A DNA stretch of 64,000 nt from positions 1,054,001 through 1,118,000 of the forward strand of contig NZ_CP049158.1 of NCBI RefSeq assembly GCF_011493005.1, in the 5' to 3' direction. Position 1 is the stretch's first letter. Every line of letters starts with the position of its first letter. Both the position numbers and the translations under genes were made by a program. The notes under the pieces were generated by a model that was not told the origin of the DNA, made no database searches, and saw only the letters and a program-made list of their open reading frames with translations. The DNA is from Caballeronia sp. SBC1 (GTDB lineage: Bacteria; Pseudomonadota; Gammaproteobacteria; Burkholderiales; Burkholderiaceae). Of this stretch, positions 46,131-54,803 are shown in pieces.

Positions 46131-46781
46131 ATGACAAGCCCCAAGCTGTACCTAGATGTCTGGTCGGATTTCGTGTGCCCGTTCTGCTATCTGGAAGTGC
46201 CGGTCATCGACCAGTTCAAGAGTACGTATGGCGACGCGGTCGAAGTGCGCTGGCACGCGTTCGAACTACGTCCAGAGCCCATGCCGACGCTCGACCCGGA
46301 TAGCGACTTGCTGCACGAGACCTGGGAGAACTCCGTCTACCCGGTAGCCAACGAACGCGGTTTGCTGTTGCGCCTTCCGCCGGTTCAACCCCGTAGCCGC
46401 AAGGCGTTCGAAACCGCATTTTTCGCGCGCGAGTCGGGCCGGTTCGACGTTGTGCATCGTGCGATCTTCAAGGCGTATTTCGAGGATGGCATCGATATCG
46501 GCGACACGGATGCGCTGCTGGATATTGCCGCCACCTGCGGCATCGATCCGGAATCGCTGGAAGAAGCATTGCTCGGCGATGAACTCACCGACGCGGTGAT
46601 CGAAGACGAAGAGTTCGCGAAGAAGCTCGGCGTGACGGGCGTGCCGTTCGTCGTGTTGTCGCGTGATGGCGTGGGCAATCAGGAACCGCCGCCGCCCATC
46701 GCATTGCGCGGCGCGGCGCCAATCGAGCATTTCGAAGCAGCGATCGGACGCTTGTTTCCAGATGGATTTTCAGCCGCCTAG
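46131..46781 (+). CDS. DsbA-fold oxidoreductase, FrnE-like
   Basis: 216 residues. The thioredoxin-like fold carries the active-site CPFC in DFVCPFCYLEV (about residues 13-17), the helical insertion, and the cis-Pro loop GVTGVPFVV. No signal peptide, so it is cytoplasmic, like FrnE and 2-hydroxychromene isomerase relatives. It should exchange disulfides or act on thiol conjugates. Start chosen at the ATG at 46131 because it gives the family N-terminus (SPKLYLDVWSDFVCPFC); the upstream region is the 11-bp repeat. Confidence 0.9.
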   Translation: MTSPKLYLDVWSDFVCPFCYLEVPVIDQFKSTYGDAVEVRWHAFELRPEPMPTLDPDSDLLHETWENSVYPVANERGLLLRLPPVQPRSRKAFETAFFARESGRFDVVHRAIFKAYFEDGIDIGDTDALLDIAATCGIDPESLEEALLGDELTDAVIEDEEFAKKLGVTGVPFVVLSRDGVGNQEPPPPIALRGAAPIEHFEAAIGRLFPDGFSAA

Positions 46782-46836
46782 GCGAACTTCGCGTACTTCA
46801 GTACATCGGTACTTCGGCACGCTTTCGAAGCTCGAA

Positions 46837-47847
46837 TCAGGACACGATCCCCGTCGCGACATCATGTGCGACGGGTGCCACCGTTCCCGTCAACACGCCC
46901 TCTATTGCTTCCAGCACCGACGCCACATTCGGCGGAGCATGCTGGTCGCCGACAGAAACCGAATGGTCCGACGAGCCAATGCCGAAATGCTCGCGCGACG
47001 TTGCGGTGAAAATCATCACCGTGGGCCGGCCCAGCGCATAGGCCAAGTGGACCAGCCCTGTATCCATGCCCACGACCAGCGCCGACGCCTCAATGCAATG
47101 CGCGCACTCGGTCACAGTCAGCTTCGGCAAAACGATTGCACCCGGTACGAGCGCCGCAATCTGCTCGCCCTCCCGGCGCTCGCCTTCGGTACCCCACGGC
47201 AGCGCAATCCGATAACCCCGCGCGGTCAGCGAACGCCCTGTCTCAGCCCACCGGTCGATCGGCCATTTCTTTTCATCGGCTGATGTAGCGTGGAACAGCA
47301 TTGCGATGGGCGCGCCCTGGGGAAGCTGCAGCGGCGTAGCCAGCGGCGGCAGATGAAGATTGAAGTCGGGGGTTTCGTCGAACGTATAACCCAGCGCGTC
47401 CGCCACGCTCACACGCATGCCGCGCCAGGCATCCGTTTTCGGCCGCGGCCCGAAGCGTTTGTTGTACGCAAACGCCGCACCGAGCTCGCCCAGATCCTTG
47501 TTCTTATAGCCATACCGCCGGCTCCCGCGAGCCAGGAACGCAATGATCGCGCTCTTGTACACGCCATGGATATCGAGGATAGCGTCGTACTTCTCAGCCC
47601 GCAGATCTCCGATAGATGCGCCGATGTCTTTCAAATCCGCCCAGCTGCGGGCTTTTTTGAACTTGCGCAGCGGCGCGCTCAACACGCGGTCCACGGCTGG
47701 ATTCCAGCGAATGATGTCGGCAAAGGCCGCGTCTGCCGCCCAGTCGATCTTGGCGGACGGAAATGCACGGCGAAGATCGGAGACGACAGGTTGCGTCTCT
47801 ACGATATCGCCCAATGATGTCACCTTGACAATCAGGATTCGCTTCAT
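46837..47847 (-). CDS. waaC: Lipopolysaccharide heptosyltransferase I
   Basis: 336 residues, GT9 family. The opening MKRILIVKVTSLGDIVETQP is diagnostic for WaaC, and the C-terminal donor-binding run (KLTVTECAHCIEASALVVGM, then DTGLVHLAYALGRPTV) holds the ADP-heptose site. It adds the first L-glycero-D-manno-heptose to Kdo2-lipid A at the inner membrane. Only a weak ribosome-binding site is seen. It converges on the DsbA-fold gene. No other LPS core genes are present. Confidence 0.96.
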   Translation of the reverse strand: MKRILIVKVTSLGDIVETQPVVSDLRRAFPSAKIDWAADAAFADIIRWNPAVDRVLSAPLRKFKKARSWADLKDIGASIGDLRAEKYDAILDIHGVYKSAIIAFLARGSRRYGYKNKDLGELGAAFAYNKRFGPRPKTDAWRGMRVSVADALGYTFDETPDFNLHLPPLATPLQLPQGAPIAMLFHATSADEKKWPIDRWAETGRSLTARGYRIALPWGTEGERREGEQIAALVPGAIVLPKLTVTECAHCIEASALVVGMDTGLVHLAYALGRPTVMIFTATSREHFGIGSSDHSVSVGDQHAPPNVASVLEAIEGVLTGTVAPVAHDVATGIVS

Positions 47848-48184
47848 GGGGATGCTATGGGACCTTTAATTCGCCGGCGCACGGGTTCAGGCGGGAACGC
47901 ATGAACCCGTGCCGCCGGACGGCTGGCTCGCTTGACCGGTAGCGCTTTCGGCAGATCGAAAGCCGTTCGGATCATGATCGATTTGAAAGCCGGAATTCTA
48001 TGAATGGGCGTAAAGCCGCGCTGTCAGCATTTGTAAGTTTCTGCTCTGCGCGTTCTGCCCGAATTATCCGTCGAAATAGCGGTTTTCACTACTATTTCAC
48101 AGTCTTTCCCGAACAAAAGCGCCTAACTTGAAGGCGCCTCGGCATTGAAAATTGCGCCGTGCGGTGGCCTGAAAGAGGACATGC
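47848..48184. other. 337-base region upstream of waaC
   Basis: No gene. It contains the terminator of the metallopeptidase gene (48115-48137) and should carry the waaC promoter. CACTACTATTTCAC-like AT-rich sequence near 48080-48105 is the least GC-rich part. Confidence 0.5.
48115..48137 (-). terminator. Terminator of the zinc metallopeptidase gene
   Basis: Minus strand: GCGCCT, loop TCAAGTT, AGGCGC, then TTTTG. A 6-bp GC stem with a short T-run, 48 bases after the stop. Confidence 0.75.
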
Positions 48185-49102
48185 TCAGAGCGTTTTGGCG
48201 CCAAAGGTGTCGCATTGCCCCAGATCGCCCGTCGCCAGTCCGCGATTCAACCAGCGCTGCCGCTGCGCGCTCGTGCCGTGCGTAAACGCTTCCGGAACCA
48301 CGCGTCCCTGCGTCTCCTTCTGCAGCCGGTCGTCGCCTATTGCTCCCGCCGCGTTCAGCCCTTCCTGGAAGTCGCCAGGCTCGATCAGTTTCGCGTTGTT
48401 CTTCTGAGCCACGTTGGCCCAGACACCCGCGAAACAGTCCGCCTGCAACTCGACACGCACCGACAACTGGTTGGCCTGTTCCCGCGACATCCGTTGCCGG
48501 GCGGCATCGACTTTATTCATGATGCCCAGCACGTTCTGCACATGGTGGCCAACTTCGTGCGCAATCACGTACGCCTGCGCAAAATCTCCGCCCGCGCCGA
48601 AACGGTCACGCAACTCCCGATAGAACGACAAATCGATATACACCGTCCGGTCGCTCGGGCAGTAGAACGGCCCCATGGCCGACTGGCCGGTTCCGCATGC
48701 GGTTGCGGTGCCGCCGGTGAAGAGGACAAGCTTGGGCGCCGGATAATCCTGGTTGTAGCGGGTCCGGAAAATCTGCTGCCACGTGCGCTCGGTGTTGCCG
48801 AGGACACGGCGCACAAACACTGCGTCTTGATCGTTCGCACTTGGTCGCGGCTGAGCGCGCGAGTCCACCTGGCGTTGCTGCATCTGCGGCTGGCTGTATG
48901 AACCACTCTGCCCGGTCGAACCGCCACTCAGGATCAACATGGGATCGATACCGAAAAAATAGGCGGCCGCCAACGCCACGACGATCGTGCCGATACCGAT
49001 CGAGCGCCCTCCGCCGATGCGAAATCCTCCTCCCCCGCCGCCGCCGCCGGCCCCACGCCGGTCCTCCACATTACGGCTCTCTGCTTCGTCATCAAGACGC
49101 AT
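48185..49102 (-). CDS. YpfJ-type neutral zinc metallopeptidase
   Basis: 305 residues from the ATG at 49102 (GGGAG upstream). A cytoplasmic head with the Gly-rich run at 18-32 (about nine Gly in a row), one membrane anchor (about 35-59), then the zinc peptidase domain with HEVGHH at 182-187 (ligands His182 and His186, base Glu183) and a downstream ELQADCFAG that should give the third ligand. The family (DUF/KPN_02809-like) has unknown substrates. The Gly run is unusual in length. Confidence 0.92.
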   Translation of the reverse strand: MRLDDEAESRNVEDRRGAGGGGGGGGFRIGGGRSIGIGTIVVALAAAYFFGIDPMLILSGGSTGQSGSYSQPQMQQRQVDSRAQPRPSANDQDAVFVRRVLGNTERTWQQIFRTRYNQDYPAPKLVLFTGGTATACGTGQSAMGPFYCPSDRTVYIDLSFYRELRDRFGAGGDFAQAYVIAHEVGHHVQNVLGIMNKVDAARQRMSREQANQLSVRVELQADCFAGVWANVAQKNNAKLIEPGDFQEGLNAAGAIGDDRLQKETQGRVVPEAFTHGTSAQRQRWLNRGLATGDLGQCDTFGAKTL

Positions 49103-49537
49103 GATTTTTCTCCCGTCGCGATGTTTGATTGGCTTTGCTGCAGGCGTGTTATCCCGACCAGGAAAACGCCTGCAATGCTGTTCCGTCATGGTACCCGGCG
49201 CATGCCGGTACACCACCGGAGAATCGTGCCGACAACTTCGCGACACGCGACGCGTGCCTTCCTGATCCGCTCGCGGCGGACTGTATTTGACGCAGTGCGG
49301 TCGATTGTCGCGGAATTGGCGAATCGATAATTTCGAGCGTTAATGCAATCGCTCAAAAAATTTCCTTGTAAACAGCGAGTTATGAAGCAGTCATCTTGAA
49401 AATTGCGACATTTCCGCACATTCCTGTCCCCTGCCGCGTCGCAGCATTCATCTCAAAAACTGGCTTAGAGTCACTTCCGTCGTACTCAGTCCAACCAACC
49501 AGCGCCCGCCCGCGAGCTCGTTTCGAGTGCGCCCGCG
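49103..49537. promoter_or_regulatory. 435-base divergent region between the metallopeptidase and cioA genes
   Basis: No gene. A TTGACG at 49287-49292 and GATAAT at 49325-49330 are too far apart for a sigma-70 promoter. The cioA promoter and its oxygen- or cyanide-responsive control should be here; I do not recognise a certain FNR or ArcA site. Confidence 0.4.
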
Positions 49538-50968
49538 ATGGCTGCACAACCTGCCATGCATGCCACTCAACAAGCGCTCGATCTGGCGCGTATCCAGTTC
49601 GCTTTTACGGTTTCTTTCCACATTGTTTTCCCGGCGCTGAGCATCGGGCTGGCGAGTTTTATCGCGGTGCTCGAAGGCATGTGGCTCAAGACCGGTAAGC
49701 CGGTCTACAAGGAGTTATGCCTTTTCTGGTCGAAGGTGTTCGCCGTCGCGTTCGGCATGGGCGTGGTGTCCGGCGTCGTGATGAGCTACGAATTCGGCAC
49801 CAACTGGGGCGGCTTTTCAAGCTTTGCCGGCCCGATCACCGGCCCGCTGCTCGCCTATGAAGTGATGACCGCGTTTTTCCTCGAAGCAGGATTCCTCGGC
49901 ATCATGCTGTTCGGCTGGAACAAGGTCGGACCGAAAGCGCACTTCGGCGCCACGCTGATGGTCGCCATCGGCACGCTGATCTCGACCTTCTGGATCCTTG
50001 CATCGAATAGCTGGATGCAGACGCCGCAGGGGTTTCGTATCGAAGGTGATCATGTCGTGCCGGTGAGCTGGTTCAAGATCATTTTCAACCCGTCGTTTCC
50101 GTACCGGCTTTCGCATATGGCGATTGCTGCGTTTATTGTCGCGGCGCTCGTCGTGGCGGCTTCGGCGGCGTACCACTTGCTGAAGGGTCGCAAGGATCCA
50201 GCCATCAAGAAAATGTTTTCGATGTCGCTCTGGCTGCTGCTGGTGCTCACCCCGCTTCAGGCTGTAGTCGGCGACCAGCACGGCCTCAACACGCGCGAAT
50301 ATCAACCGGCCAAGATCGCGGCCATTGAAGGTCTGTGGGACACGGAGAAAGGCGGCACTGCGCTGAACCTCTTCGGCATCCCGGACATGGAAGCCGAAAC
50401 CACGAAATACGCCGTGTCCATTCCGCACTTGGGCAGCCTGATCCTGACGCATAGCTGGGACGGTGAAATCCGTGGCCTCAAATCGTTTCCGAAAGAGGAT
50501 CGGCCGAACTCGACCGTCGTGTTCTGGAGCTTCCGGATCATGGCCGGGCTTGGCGTGCTGATGATCCTGATGAGCGTGGCCGGCTTCGTACTACGGCGGA
50601 AAAACAAGCTGTTCGAATCGAAGATGTTCCAGCGCTTCGTGCTGGTGATGGGACCGTCCGGCTTCATCTCGCTGCTCGCCGGCTGGGTGACGACCGAAGC
50701 GGGGCGTCAACCGTGGGTTGTCTACGGCGTGATGCGCACGGCGCAAGCCGTGTCGCCGGTTACCGCGCAGCAAGTGGGCGTAACGCTGCTGATCTTCGTG
50801 ATTGTTTATACGCTCGTGTTCGGCACCGGCATCTACTACCTGCTCAAGCTGCTTAAAACAGGTCCTGCATTGCCCGGCACGATCACGCGCGCCCCCCGCA
50901 TGGACGATGACAACCATACCGCGCGCCGGCCGCTGTCCGTCGCAACGCATTCAATAGAAGGAGCCTGA
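49538..50968 (+). CDS. cioA: Cytochrome bd-type quinol oxidase subunit I
   Basis: 476 residues, nine membrane segments. It opens ALDLARIQFAFTVSFHIVFP with the haem-ligand His and continues as the CydA/CioA family; the Q-loop is short (cyanide-insensitive CIO type), and conserved GWVTTEAGRQPW is intact. It oxidises ubiquinol and reduces oxygen to water without pumping protons. The ATG at 49538 lacks a strong ribosome site; a second ATG at 49556 is possible. It is followed after one base by cioB. Confidence 0.95.
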   Translation: MAAQPAMHATQQALDLARIQFAFTVSFHIVFPALSIGLASFIAVLEGMWLKTGKPVYKELCLFWSKVFAVAFGMGVVSGVVMSYEFGTNWGGFSSFAGPITGPLLAYEVMTAFFLEAGFLGIMLFGWNKVGPKAHFGATLMVAIGTLISTFWILASNSWMQTPQGFRIEGDHVVPVSWFKIIFNPSFPYRLSHMAIAAFIVAALVVAASAAYHLLKGRKDPAIKKMFSMSLWLLLVLTPLQAVVGDQHGLNTREYQPAKIAAIEGLWDTEKGGTALNLFGIPDMEAETTKYAVSIPHLGSLILTHSWDGEIRGLKSFPKEDRPNSTVVFWSFRIMAGLGVLMILMSVAGFVLRRKNKLFESKMFQRFVLVMGPSGFISLLAGWVTTEAGRQPWVVYGVMRTAQAVSPVTAQQVGVTLLIFVIVYTLVFGTGIYYLLKLLKTGPALPGTITRAPRMDDDNHTARRPLSVATHSIEGA

Positions 50969-50969
50969 G

Positions 50970-51971
50970 ATGGACTTGTCCCTAACGTGGGCCGCGATCA
51001 TCGCGCTGGGCGTGCTGATGTATGTCGTGCTGGATGGCTTCGATCTCGGCATCGGCATCCTGTTTCCGTTCTTCCCCGAGGAGCGTGATCGCGACGTCAT
51101 GATGAACACCGTCGCGCCAGTCTGGGACGGTAACGAAACCTGGCTCGTACTGGGCGGCGCCGGGCTCTTCGCCGCATTCCCCATGATCTATTCAACCGTG
51201 CTGTCAGGGCTTTATCTGCCGTTGATGTTCATGCTGGTCTGCCTGATCTTTCGCGGCGTCACGTTCGAAATCAGATCGAAGGCGACTCGCACGAAACACA
51301 TGTGGGACCTTGCTTTCATCGGCGGATCAGCGGGCGCGACGTTTTTCCAGGGCGTGACGCTTGGCGCATTTCTCAATGGCATTCCGGTCGCGGACGGCCG
51401 CTTCTCCGGCGATGCCTTCACCTGGTTCACACCCTTCAGCATGTTCACCGGACTCGCCCTGGTGGTCACCTATGCGCTGCTGGGCTGCTGCTGGCTGATT
51501 GCGAAAACGGAAGGCGATCTGCAACGCCGCTTTTACAGAATCGTGTGGCCGCTGACGCTGCTGCAACTGGGGACCATTGTGGTCGTCAGTATCTGGACGC
51601 CGCTGCAGGACGCGGGCATTGCGACACGTTGGTTCGATACCCCCTGGTTCTATCGATTCCTGCCAGTGCCTGTGCTTGTGGTCGCCTGCGCGTGGCTGAT
51701 GCGCCGGTCCATTCATTCACGGCACGAAACGCGGCCGTTCATGATGGCGCTGGCGTTCGTGCTGCTCGGTTATAGCGGCCTGGTGGCGAGCATTTCGCCC
51801 CATGCCATCTTCCCCGGCGTGTCGCTCTGGGAACTCGCGGCTCCGCACTCGAGCCAGAAGTTCACGCTCATTGGCGCGGCGGTGATCTTGCCCGTGATCA
51901 TCGCGTACACAACGCTGGGTTATTGGGTTTTTCGCGGCAAGGTGCGCCATGGCGAACATCACTATCACTAA
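50970..51971 (+). CDS. cioB: Cytochrome bd-type quinol oxidase subunit II
   Basis: 333 residues, eight membrane segments. WAAIIALGVLMYVVLDGFDL at the N-terminus and WDGNETWLVLGGAGLFAAFP are diagnostic. AGGAG lies before the ATG. It forms the heterodimer with subunit I. Its last 23 bases overlap the next small gene. Confidence 0.95.
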   Translation: MDLSLTWAAIIALGVLMYVVLDGFDLGIGILFPFFPEERDRDVMMNTVAPVWDGNETWLVLGGAGLFAAFPMIYSTVLSGLYLPLMFMLVCLIFRGVTFEIRSKATRTKHMWDLAFIGGSAGATFFQGVTLGAFLNGIPVADGRFSGDAFTWFTPFSMFTGLALVVTYALLGCCWLIAKTEGDLQRRFYRIVWPLTLLQLGTIVVVSIWTPLQDAGIATRWFDTPWFYRFLPVPVLVVACAWLMRRSIHSRHETRPFMMALAFVLLGYSGLVASISPHAIFPGVSLWELAAPHSSQKFTLIGAAVILPVIIAYTTLGYWVFRGKVRHGEHHYH

Positions 51972-52107
51972 GACCGATATCACCCGCCGCAAGGGTTCGC
52001 GGCTCAAGAGCACGTTGTGGTTCGTCGCGCTCTGGTGTGTGGGCGTTGGCGGCGCAATGCTGCTGGCGCTGCCGTTCAAGCTGCTGATTCAGGCGGCTGC
52101 GCATTAG
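51949..52107 (+). CDS. 52-residue bd-oxidase small subunit-like protein (DUF2474-like)
   Basis: MANITITKTDITRRKGSRLK, then one membrane segment (TLWFVALWCVGVGGAMLLAL) and a short tail. It overlaps the cioB stop by 23 bases and has AAGGTG six bases upstream. A basic N-terminus followed by a single membrane helix, placed right after a bd-oxidase operon, is the pattern of the CydX/DUF2474 accessory subunits that stabilise the haem core. It ends in Ala-His. It is too short for most gene finders. Confidence 0.85.
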   Translation: MANITITKTDITRRKGSRLKSTLWFVALWCVGVGGAMLLALPFKLLIQAAAH

Positions 52108-52170
52108 AACGTGGCCGGTGCATTCAGGCATGCGTACCCACGGCAATGAGCAATCGACGTTTACGAAAAA

Positions 52171-52215
52171 GAGGCCGTTTTCAATGCGAGTTGAAAACGG
52201 CCTCTCCTGTTTTTT
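52171..52215. terminator. Bidirectional terminator between the cio operon and the permease gene
   Basis: GAGGCCGTTTTCAA, loop TGCGAG, TTGAAAACGGCCTC: a perfect 14-bp stem, with AAAAA before and TTTTTT (52210-52215) after. It can stop transcripts from both sides and lies between two converging genes. Confidence 0.95.
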
Positions 52216-52252
52216 AACGCAACATCAGGTACTGCTGCATCACCGGTGTTTG

Positions 52253-53308
52253 TCAGAAGCCCAGCGCCACCGCAAGCAGTCCCGCGACAATCCCGAACCC
52301 GACCACCGCGACGGCCACGAACGTCAGTACGCGCGGCGGGAAAGAACGGCCGAGCATGGCGACCGACGGCAAGCTGACCGGCGGCAGCGTCATCAGCAGC
52401 GCGCCCGCGGGGCCGACTGACATGCCAAGCGACAGCATTGCCTGGATGATCGGCACTTCGCCTGCTGTCGGGATCACAAACAACGTGCCGGCAATAGCGA
52501 GACCGACAATCCACAGCACGCTGTTGTCGATATTCGGACCAATATGCGGAAACAACCACGCCCGCGCTGCGCCGAGCACCAGCACGAGCACGATGTATTC
52601 CGGCACAAGCCGGATCGTCATGCGTCCGAGAATGCGAATCCAGCGCGTGAACGCCGTACCCGGATCTTCCGCAGTCACCAGCTTCGCCATCTCGCCGCGC
52701 GACGCTTCGGCTTCCTTAGGCGTTACCATCTGGTTCACGGCGTAACCCAGGCCGAACACCATAAGAATTCCCAGCGCGAGCCGCAGTCCCATCCATTGCC
52801 AGCCGAGCACGAAGCCCATGAAAATCAGCGTGGCCGGGTTCAGCACGGTGTTACCGAGCCAGAACGCGATAGCCGCTCCCGGCGCCGCCTGACGCGCCCG
52901 CAGGCCGGCCACGACCGGCGCTGCGCAGCAGGTGCACATCATGCCCGGCAGCGACATCAGGCCACCGTTCACCACACTGCCAAAACCGCTCTTGCCAAGC
53001 GCGCGCGCCACCCATTGCGGCGGAATCAGCGCCTGCACTGCCGAGCCGAGCAGAAGCCCGAGGACCATTGCCTGCCAGATCGCCTTGCCATAAGCGATCG
53101 CATAGTCGATAGCGGCCTGCCACGACGGCGCAGGCGCGCTCGCGGCGGTGCCCATCAGGATTGATTTACCGATGGAATGCTGACTAGCTGCCACGAACGC
53201 ACGGTTGTAGTAAGGAAACCATTTGACGTAAAACAGGCCCACGACCGCGATCATCAGGAACGTGATCCAGCCGAGCGCGACGCGTGGTTGTCGAAGAGTG
53301 GATTGCAT
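52253..53308 (-). CDS. YraQ/DUF318-type permease
   Basis: 351 residues with about ten membrane segments. Two similar halves, each with a GN-containing re-entrant motif, and MSLPGMMCTCCAAPVVAGLR with a CTCC cluster typical of this ArsP/YraQ family. Some relatives export trivalent organoarsenicals; others transport unknown substrates. The start has no strong ribosome site. It converges on the cio terminator. The CTCC could bind a soft metal(loid). Function uncertain. Confidence 0.85.
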   Translation of the reverse strand: MQSTLRQPRVALGWITFLMIAVVGLFYVKWFPYYNRAFVAASQHSIGKSILMGTAASAPAPSWQAAIDYAIAYGKAIWQAMVLGLLLGSAVQALIPPQWVARALGKSGFGSVVNGGLMSLPGMMCTCCAAPVVAGLRARQAAPGAAIAFWLGNTVLNPATLIFMGFVLGWQWMGLRLALGILMVFGLGYAVNQMVTPKEAEASRGEMAKLVTAEDPGTAFTRWIRILGRMTIRLVPEYIVLVLVLGAARAWLFPHIGPNIDNSVLWIVGLAIAGTLFVIPTAGEVPIIQAMLSLGMSVGPAGALLMTLPPVSLPSVAMLGRSFPPRVLTFVAVAVVGFGIVAGLLAVALGF

Positions 53309-53347
53309 GGTCTTGAGGTAGTTTGTTTGTGTTGGAATGAATTGGCG

Positions 53348-54439
53348 TCAGGCCGACGCGACGGGCGGCTTTTCGGTCTGGGCCTGCTGCGCGGCGTCGA
53401 GTTCTGCCAGAAGCGCCCTTGCCTGTTCGATCACATCGGCGTCGTTCGGCCGGAACAGCATGTGCGTGGCGTGCGGCAATTCGCTGAAATTCTGGTGGCT
53501 GCTGCGTGAATAGGCCGGGTCGTAGTGCAGGTCGATCAGTTCGCGGGCCAGCTCCGCCTCCCGGCCTTCGTCGACTAACGCATGCCAGCCGCTCACCCGC
53601 TCGCGGCTATGCAGCCCGATCAGCCGCGACAGTTGCTGCTTGAACGATTCCGGATGCTGGAAAAGATGCGCGTAATCGTGCAGCAGGAACGCGGCGCGAT
53701 CCTCACGGCTTGCCTCGACCTCGACACACGCGCCGCGGTGAAACGACTCCAGCAGCGCGAGGGGCAAAGAGATCGCGCCGATCCGCCGGCTTTCCGCCTC
53801 GACGAACACCGGCCGGGCCGGATCGAAGCTGCGTAGCGCACAGACTAGCAGCGTCTCGAACCATTTCTGCGATGGTTGCGGCTCACCCGGCAACGCGCCA
53901 AGCAAGGAGCCGCGATGCGCCGCCAGTTGTTCCAGATCCAGCGTCTGCGCACCGGCCTCGTGCAATGCGTGCAGCAGACGCGTTTTGCCGCTGCCAGTGG
54001 GGCCTGTCAGCACGATATACCGGAACGCGGTGGGCAGATGATCGAGCGTATCGAGCGTCGAGCGACGGTAGGTTTTATACCCGCCTTCCAGTTGCCGCGC
54101 GTGCCAGCCGATCATGCTGAACACCGTGGTGACAGAACCGGACCGGGTACCACCGCGCCAGCAATAGATCAGCGGGCGCCAGTTGCGCGGCCGGCCGGCA
54201 AAGGTCGTCTCAAGGTGTTGCGCGATATTGCGCGCGACCAGCGCAGCGCCCACGCGGGCCGCTTCGAACGGCGACACCTGCTTGTACATCGTACCGACCA
54301 GCACCCGCTCCTCATTGCTCAGTACGGGCGCGTTGAGCGCGCCGGGGATGTGGTCTTCCGCGAATTCGAGCGGCGTGCGGACGTCGACTATCTCGTCGAA
54401 ATCGGCCAGGCGATCGATGGAAACAAGCAGGTTTTTCAA
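53348..54439 (-). CDS. mnmH: tRNA 2-selenouridine/geranyl-2-thiouridine synthase
   Basis: 363 residues from a TTG at 54439, which leaves about the usual 18 residues before the rhodanese motif DVRTPLEF. The rhodanese domain (about 15-130) has catalytic Cys93 in YCWRGGTRSG. A P-loop domain follows with GPTGSGKT at 146-153. It exchanges sulfur for selenium at the wobble uridine of some tRNAs using selenophosphate. Longer GTG starts exist. No selD gene is in the window, so selenophosphate must come from elsewhere. High confidence in family; start is less certain. Confidence 0.93.
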   Translation of the reverse strand: MKNLLVSIDRLADFDEIVDVRTPLEFAEDHIPGALNAPVLSNEERVLVGTMYKQVSPFEAARVGAALVARNIAQHLETTFAGRPRNWRPLIYCWRGGTRSGSVTTVFSMIGWHARQLEGGYKTYRRSTLDTLDHLPTAFRYIVLTGPTGSGKTRLLHALHEAGAQTLDLEQLAAHRGSLLGALPGEPQPSQKWFETLLVCALRSFDPARPVFVEAESRRIGAISLPLALLESFHRGACVEVEASREDRAAFLLHDYAHLFQHPESFKQQLSRLIGLHSRERVSGWHALVDEGREAELARELIDLHYDPAYSRSSHQNFSELPHATHMLFRPNDADVIEQARALLAELDAAQQAQTEKPPVASA

Positions 54440-54803
54440 GGTGCGCGCGCAATAGTACCCGGAAGGGGAGAGCCAGATTATCGCACGCGGAAAATCGGGT
54501 TGTTGCTCGGCCGGCGCGCCATCCAGTCGGCGGAACTGGCCTGGCACCTTGCCGCTTCATTCGAATTTCCGTTTCAGCATTTTTGGCTCTTCACCGTTTC
54601 GCCGCATACTTCGAGGGCGACGCCTGGATCGACCATCGGCGCCGGTCATGCGTGAAGGATGCGGTTCGACCCGCGCAAGACGCCTGCCGGATGCGTTACC
54701 CGATGCGTTACCCGATGCGTTACCCGATGCACTACCCGATGCACTACCCGGCAACGGAGCGCAGAATAAGTGTCTGGAGAAGCCTTGGAACAAGGATCAC
54801 GCG
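54440..54803. promoter_or_regulatory. Control region of eutB
   Basis: 364 bases. The eutB promoter should lie here. Its main feature is the 12-bp tandem repeat at 54690-54749. The reading frame of eutB stays open up to 54549 and translates the repeat as LPDALPDALPDA, but the first family-like codon is the ATG at 54804. Confidence 0.6.
54690..54749. repeat. Five 12-bp tandem repeats upstream of eutB
   Basis: Three copies of GATGCGTTACCC and two of GATGCACTACCC follow without gaps, ending 54 bases before the eutB ATG. A 12-bp unit keeps frame and can change copy number by slippage. Confidence 0.9.

Noticed and set aside
54440..54803. Cobalamin riboswitch before the B12-dependent eutBC
   Set aside because: No B12-box sequence is visible in the leader; the repeat array occupies the space.
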